From assembly GCA_028691175.1 (NCBI GenBank), contig JAQUZU010000086.1, positions 1-7,525 on the forward strand: a stretch of DNA of 7,525 bases, written 5' to 3'. Positions within the stretch are counted from its first letter, which is position 1, and each line of letters opens with the position of its first letter. The notes beneath the pieces were generated by a model that made no database searches, had not been told where the DNA came from, and saw only the letters and a list, made by a program, of their open reading frames with translations. Positions 5,662 through 7,525 of this stretch are shown here, piece by piece. Source of the DNA: Candidatus Kapaibacterium sp. Lineage in GTDB: Bacteria > Bacteroidota > Ignavibacteria > Kapaibacteriales > UBA2268. The position numbers and the translations under genes were made by a program.

Positions 5662-6939
5662 TTATATCCAACCTCTGAGTTTGCTTGCAGTTGCAACTTT
5701 TTCAATTGCAATCATATAAGCTGCATCGCGCATATAAACGTTCTTTTCTTTAGCTTTGTTAGATACTGCGTGATAAGCGTCAGTCATCTTAGAATCTAAT
5801 TTCTCAAGAACTTCTTCTCTTGGCCAGAAGTAGTTTTGGTTGCACTGTACTTCTTCGAAGTAAGAGCAAGTTACACCACCTGCATTTGCTAAGAAATCAG
5901 GAACCATGAACATTCCGTTTTTCTTGATGATCTCGTCAGCTTCCGGAGTTGTAGGACCATTTGCAGCTTCAACTAAGAATTTAACGCAAGGTTTAATTCT
6001 CTTAGCTGTTTCGCCTGTAACTTCGTTTTCTTTTGCAGCCGGAATGATAATATCAACATCTTGAGCGATCCAATCTTCGCCAGGAAGAATTTGATAGCCG
6101 GCAGCTTTTGCTTTATCTTTGTTAATTGTACCAAATTTATCAACCATTGCTTTTAATTCAGCAAAGTTGCAACCTGATTGTTTGAAGAAAGTGTATGATT
6201 TTTTATCAACGTTGTCCCAGCTAGATACGCAAACTGCAGTGCCGCCGAGTTGAGTGTATAAATCAAGAGCATATTGAGCAACGTTACCAAAACCTTGGAT
6301 AGCTGCTGTAGTTTTCTTGATATCAACGCCTTTTTCTTTCAAAGCTTCACGTAAGCAGAAGATTACGCCGTAACCGGTAGCTTCAGTTCTTGCAAGTGAT
6401 CCGCCAGAACCAACCGGTTTGCCTGTGATGAAACCAGGAGCTTGTACGCCGGTAATCTTTTCATATTCGTCGAGCATCCACATCATGTGTTGACCGTTAG
6501 TCATTACATCCGGTGCCGGAATGTCTTGAATAGGACCTACCAAACGATATACTCCGCGAACCCAACCGCGGCAAATTTGCTCTTGTTCTCTATCAGATAA
6601 TTCTCTAGGATCGCAGATAACGCCACCCTTAGCACCGCCTAATGGAATATTAGCAACTGCTGTTTTCCAAGTCATCCACATTGATAAAGCTCTTACTGTA
6701 TCAACTGTTTCGTTAGGATGGAAACGGATACCGCCTTTATAAGGGCCGCGAGCGTCATTGTGTTGGATACGGAAACCACGAAATACTCTTTTAGTACCGT
6801 TGTCCATTGTGATAGGAATAAGGAAGCTAATTTCGCGATAAGGTTGTCTCAAGAATTCGCGTGTTGCTGCGTCAAGATTTAATTCTTCAGCTACAGTGTC
6901 AAATTGCTGTTGAGCCATTTGATATGGGTTAAATGCCAT
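5662..6939 (-). CDS. gdhA: Glutamate dehydrogenase (Glu/Leu/Phe/Val dehydrogenase family)
   Basis: Catalyses reversible oxidative deamination of glutamate to 2-oxoglutarate and ammonia with NAD(P), linking nitrogen assimilation to the citrate cycle. The 425-residue length suits the hexameric small class. The N-terminal substrate domain (about 1-190) has GPYKGGIRFHP (Lys68), WKTAVANIPLGGAKGGV (Lys92, catalytic Lys104) and IPAPDV (catalytic Asp144). Then comes GGSLARTEATGYG, where many homologues have Gly in place of the Ala after GGSL. The Rossmann domain starts near 210 with IQGFGNVAQYA, with Ala in place of the common Gly after GFGNV. PAAKENEV, VEAANGPTTPEAD and PDFLANAGGVTCSYFE complete the family signature. 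Coenzyme preference is unclear because the segment after the second strand (CVSSWDN) lacks a clean acidic or basic marker. It has its own ribosome site and a strong terminator and so is probably monocistronic. Leucine or phenylalanine dehydrogenase is less likely given the lysine pattern and length. Confidence 0.95.
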   Translation of the reverse strand: MAFNPYQMAQQQFDTVAEELNLDAATREFLRQPYREISFLIPITMDNGTKRVFRGFRIQHNDARGPYKGGIRFHPNETVDTVRALSMWMTWKTAVANIPLGGAKGGVICDPRELSDREQEQICRGWVRGVYRLVGPIQDIPAPDVMTNGQHMMWMLDEYEKITGVQAPGFITGKPVGSGGSLARTEATGYGVIFCLREALKEKGVDIKKTTAAIQGFGNVAQYALDLYTQLGGTAVCVSSWDNVDKKSYTFFKQSGCNFAELKAMVDKFGTINKDKAKAAGYQILPGEDWIAQDVDIIIPAAKENEVTGETAKRIKPCVKFLVEAANGPTTPEADEIIKKNGMFMVPDFLANAGGVTCSYFEEVQCNQNYFWPREEVLEKLDSKMTDAYHAVSNKAKEKNVYMRDAAYMIAIEKVATASKLRGWI

Positions 6940-6948
6940 GATGATTTA

Positions 6949-6952
6949 CTCC
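6949..6952 (-). promoter_or_regulatory. Ribosome binding site of gdhA
   Basis: On the minus strand GGAG lies 9 nt before the ATG at 6939, slightly far but usable. It supports the start codon that gives the expected N-terminus MAFNPYQMAQQ. It overlaps the last base of a possible -7 promoter box. Confidence 0.5.
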
Positions 6953-6982
6953 AAAATTATATTATAAAAAATCGGTGAGCAA
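6952..6982 (-). promoter_or_regulatory. Candidate Bacteroidota-type promoter very close to gdhA
   Basis: On the minus strand TTG (plus 6982-6980) is followed after 20 nt by TAATTTTG (6959-6952), which fits the TTG / TAnnTTTG consensus. Its start point would leave a leader of only about 5-7 nt and exclude the GGAG ribosome site. The match may therefore be accidental, or the gene may have a near-leaderless transcript. A TATAAT hexamer at 6961-6966 (minus strand) overlaps the same stretch. Confidence 0.3.
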
Positions 6983-7007
6983 GTAAATGTTTTGTTGTAT
7001 CCTCACC
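6974..7007 (-). promoter_or_regulatory. Inverted repeat GGTGAG...CTCACC upstream of gdhA
   Basis: GGTGAG (6974-6979) and CTCACC (7002-7007) form a perfect 6-bp inverted repeat with a 22-nt spacer. On the minus strand the right arm is followed within 2 nt by a six-T run, which resembles an attenuator or weak terminator in the gdhA leader. It could equally be a two-site operator overlapping the candidate promoter. The stem is short. Confidence 0.3.
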
Positions 7008-7069
7008 AAAATCCTTTTCGGGAATGCACTTGAGTGTTTATAACCAGATTGTACATTTCTCGCTTGCCT

Positions 7070-7123
7070 ACAATTTGCAAGTTACATAATGGACGAACTA
7101 TCTAGATGTGTATTGCAAATTGT
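7070..7123. repeat. Perfect 11-bp inverted repeat in the rpe-gdhA gap
   Basis: ACAATTTGCAA (7070-7080) and TTGCAAATTGT (7113-7123) are exact inverse complements with a 32-nt loop. An inner ACAT/ATGT pairing (7084-7087 with 7106-7109) could extend the stem. Each arm contains the palindrome TTGCAA. It begins 10 bp after the rpe stop on the minus strand. No T-run follows on that strand, so it is not a standard intrinsic terminator. It may be an mRNA 3'-end stem or paired protein-binding sites. The rest of the 194-bp gap (6940-7133) holds only the gdhA control elements listed separately. Confidence 0.5.
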
Positions 7124-7133
7124 TGAAATATTT

Positions 7134-7525
7134 TTATTTTTTCTTTGTGCCGGCTGTTTCAAGTGCTAATGAACGTAATTTTCGAATATTAACGGCAATA
7201 TCTCCGCTAAAAATCCCGCTACCACATACTAAATTATTAGCACCGGATGCAACTATCGATTGCACGTTATCGAACTTTACTCCGCCATCAACCTGTATTT
7301 CAACGTTTTCTAAGCCTTGTTGCAACAAAATGTTTGCAACTTGTTCGCACCTGCGGTGAAACGACGAAATGAAACTTTGTCCGCCAAAACCAGGATTTAC
7401 CGACATCAACAATATAAAATCGCAAAATTCGGCTGCTTCGTAAGCATAACAAATCGGAGTGGTAGGGTTGAGAGCGATTCCTGCTTTTACATTTCGTGCC
7501 TTGATTTGCGAGATTACGCGGTGCA
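7134..7525 (-). CDS. rpe: Ribulose-phosphate 3-epimerase, 5'-truncated (C-terminal part)
   Basis: Interconverts ribulose 5-phosphate and xylulose 5-phosphate in the pentose phosphate pathway. The frame is open to the right edge, so the start lies outside; about 130 C-terminal residues of a roughly 220-residue TIM barrel are visible. Reading from the edge, HRVISQIK, then VKAGIALNPTTP, then CDFILLMSVNPGFGGQSF (the mobile phosphate-gating loop), then VEIQVDGGVKFDNV with the catalytic, metal-binding Asp, and finally GANNLVCGSGIFSGD, the phosphate-binding end of the barrel. The tail ends in three lysines. The upstream metal ligands (two His, one Asp) are outside the window. An apparent TTG start at 7412 is internal. 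rpe reads toward gdhA but is separated by 194 bp with its own signals, so the two are probably separate units. Confidence 0.95.
   Translation of the reverse strand, partial: HRVISQIKARNVKAGIALNPTTPICYAYEAAEFCDFILLMSVNPGFGGQSFISSFHRRCEQVANILLQQGLENVEIQVDGGVKFDNVQSIVASGANNLVCGSGIFSGDIAVNIRKLRSLALETAGTKKK

Noticed and set aside
6961..6966. TATAAT on the minus strand as an E. coli-type -10 box for gdhA
   Set aside because: No acceptable -35 hexamer lies 16-18 nt upstream, and the surrounding AT-rich DNA makes the hexamer common.
7108..7359. Plus-strand open frame of 83 codons at the right end
   Set aside because: It is antisense to rpe, which has strong family motifs.
7134..7412. A separate 92-residue gene starting at TTG 7412
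   Set aside because: The frame continues to the window edge and the upstream residues (VKAGIALNPTTP) are classical Rpe sequence; the TTG is an internal Leu codon.
1..7525. CRISPR arrays, tRNA genes, insertion sequences or prophage genes
   Set aside because: No spaced direct repeats, cloverleaf-like segments, transposase motifs or terminal inverted repeats were seen; the genes are all housekeeping or stress types.

Overview
The window is 7.5 kb of compact, mostly housekeeping chromosome at moderate-to-low GC. Its AT-rich gaps are short. It holds eight protein genes, two of them cut by the window edges, and no tRNA, rRNA, CRISPR array or mobile element that I could recognise. The likely source is the Bacteroidota/Chlorobiota/Ignavibacteriota/Kapabacteria assemblage. 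The first gene is a receiver-PglZ protein of the PorX type, the response regulator tied to the type IX secretion system, which is essentially confined to that assemblage. A promoter of the Bacteroidota sigma form (TTTG, 19-nt spacer, TAnnTTTG) lies before the CBS gene. Several genes (ackA, pspA, the gene after pspA, gdhA) have recognisable Shine-Dalgarno (SD) sequences, which are rare in core Bacteroidota. That mixture makes me lean to a deep-branching or sister lineage. This placement is inference.

Layout. Positions 2-1441 (+) are the 3' part of porX. Acetate kinase ackA follows at 1523-2758 (+) and ends in a strong intrinsic terminator. A two-CBS-domain protein with its own promoter is at 2920-3345 (+). 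Convergent to it is the minus-strand pair ebfC (4262-3942) and recR (3935-3342). The CBS and recR stop codons share one palindromic TTAA. Divergent from ebfC is a plus-strand pair: pspA (PspA/Vipp1/IM30 family, 4399-5100) and a tightly coupled small YbjN/CesT-like gene (5110-5580). A perfect 14-bp hairpin separates these from convergent glutamate dehydrogenase gdhA (6939-5662, -). Upstream of gdhA is a 194-bp gap with two inverted repeats, then the 3' part of ribulose-phosphate 3-epimerase rpe (minus strand, running off the right edge).

Function. AckA, glutamate dehydrogenase and Rpe are central carbon and nitrogen enzymes. EbfC-RecR is the conserved nucleoid-protein/recombination-mediator pair usually found behind dnaX, which is not in this window. 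PspA with its small partner looks like a membrane-stress unit, with the partner possibly acting as a chaperone or adaptor. PorX links envelope signalling to secretion, and acetyl phosphate made via AckA is a speculative connection to its receiver domain. I found no clearly new multi-gene system. The most interesting items are the PspA plus YbjN/CesT-like pair, the regulatory architecture upstream of gdhA, and the porX-ackA adjacency.
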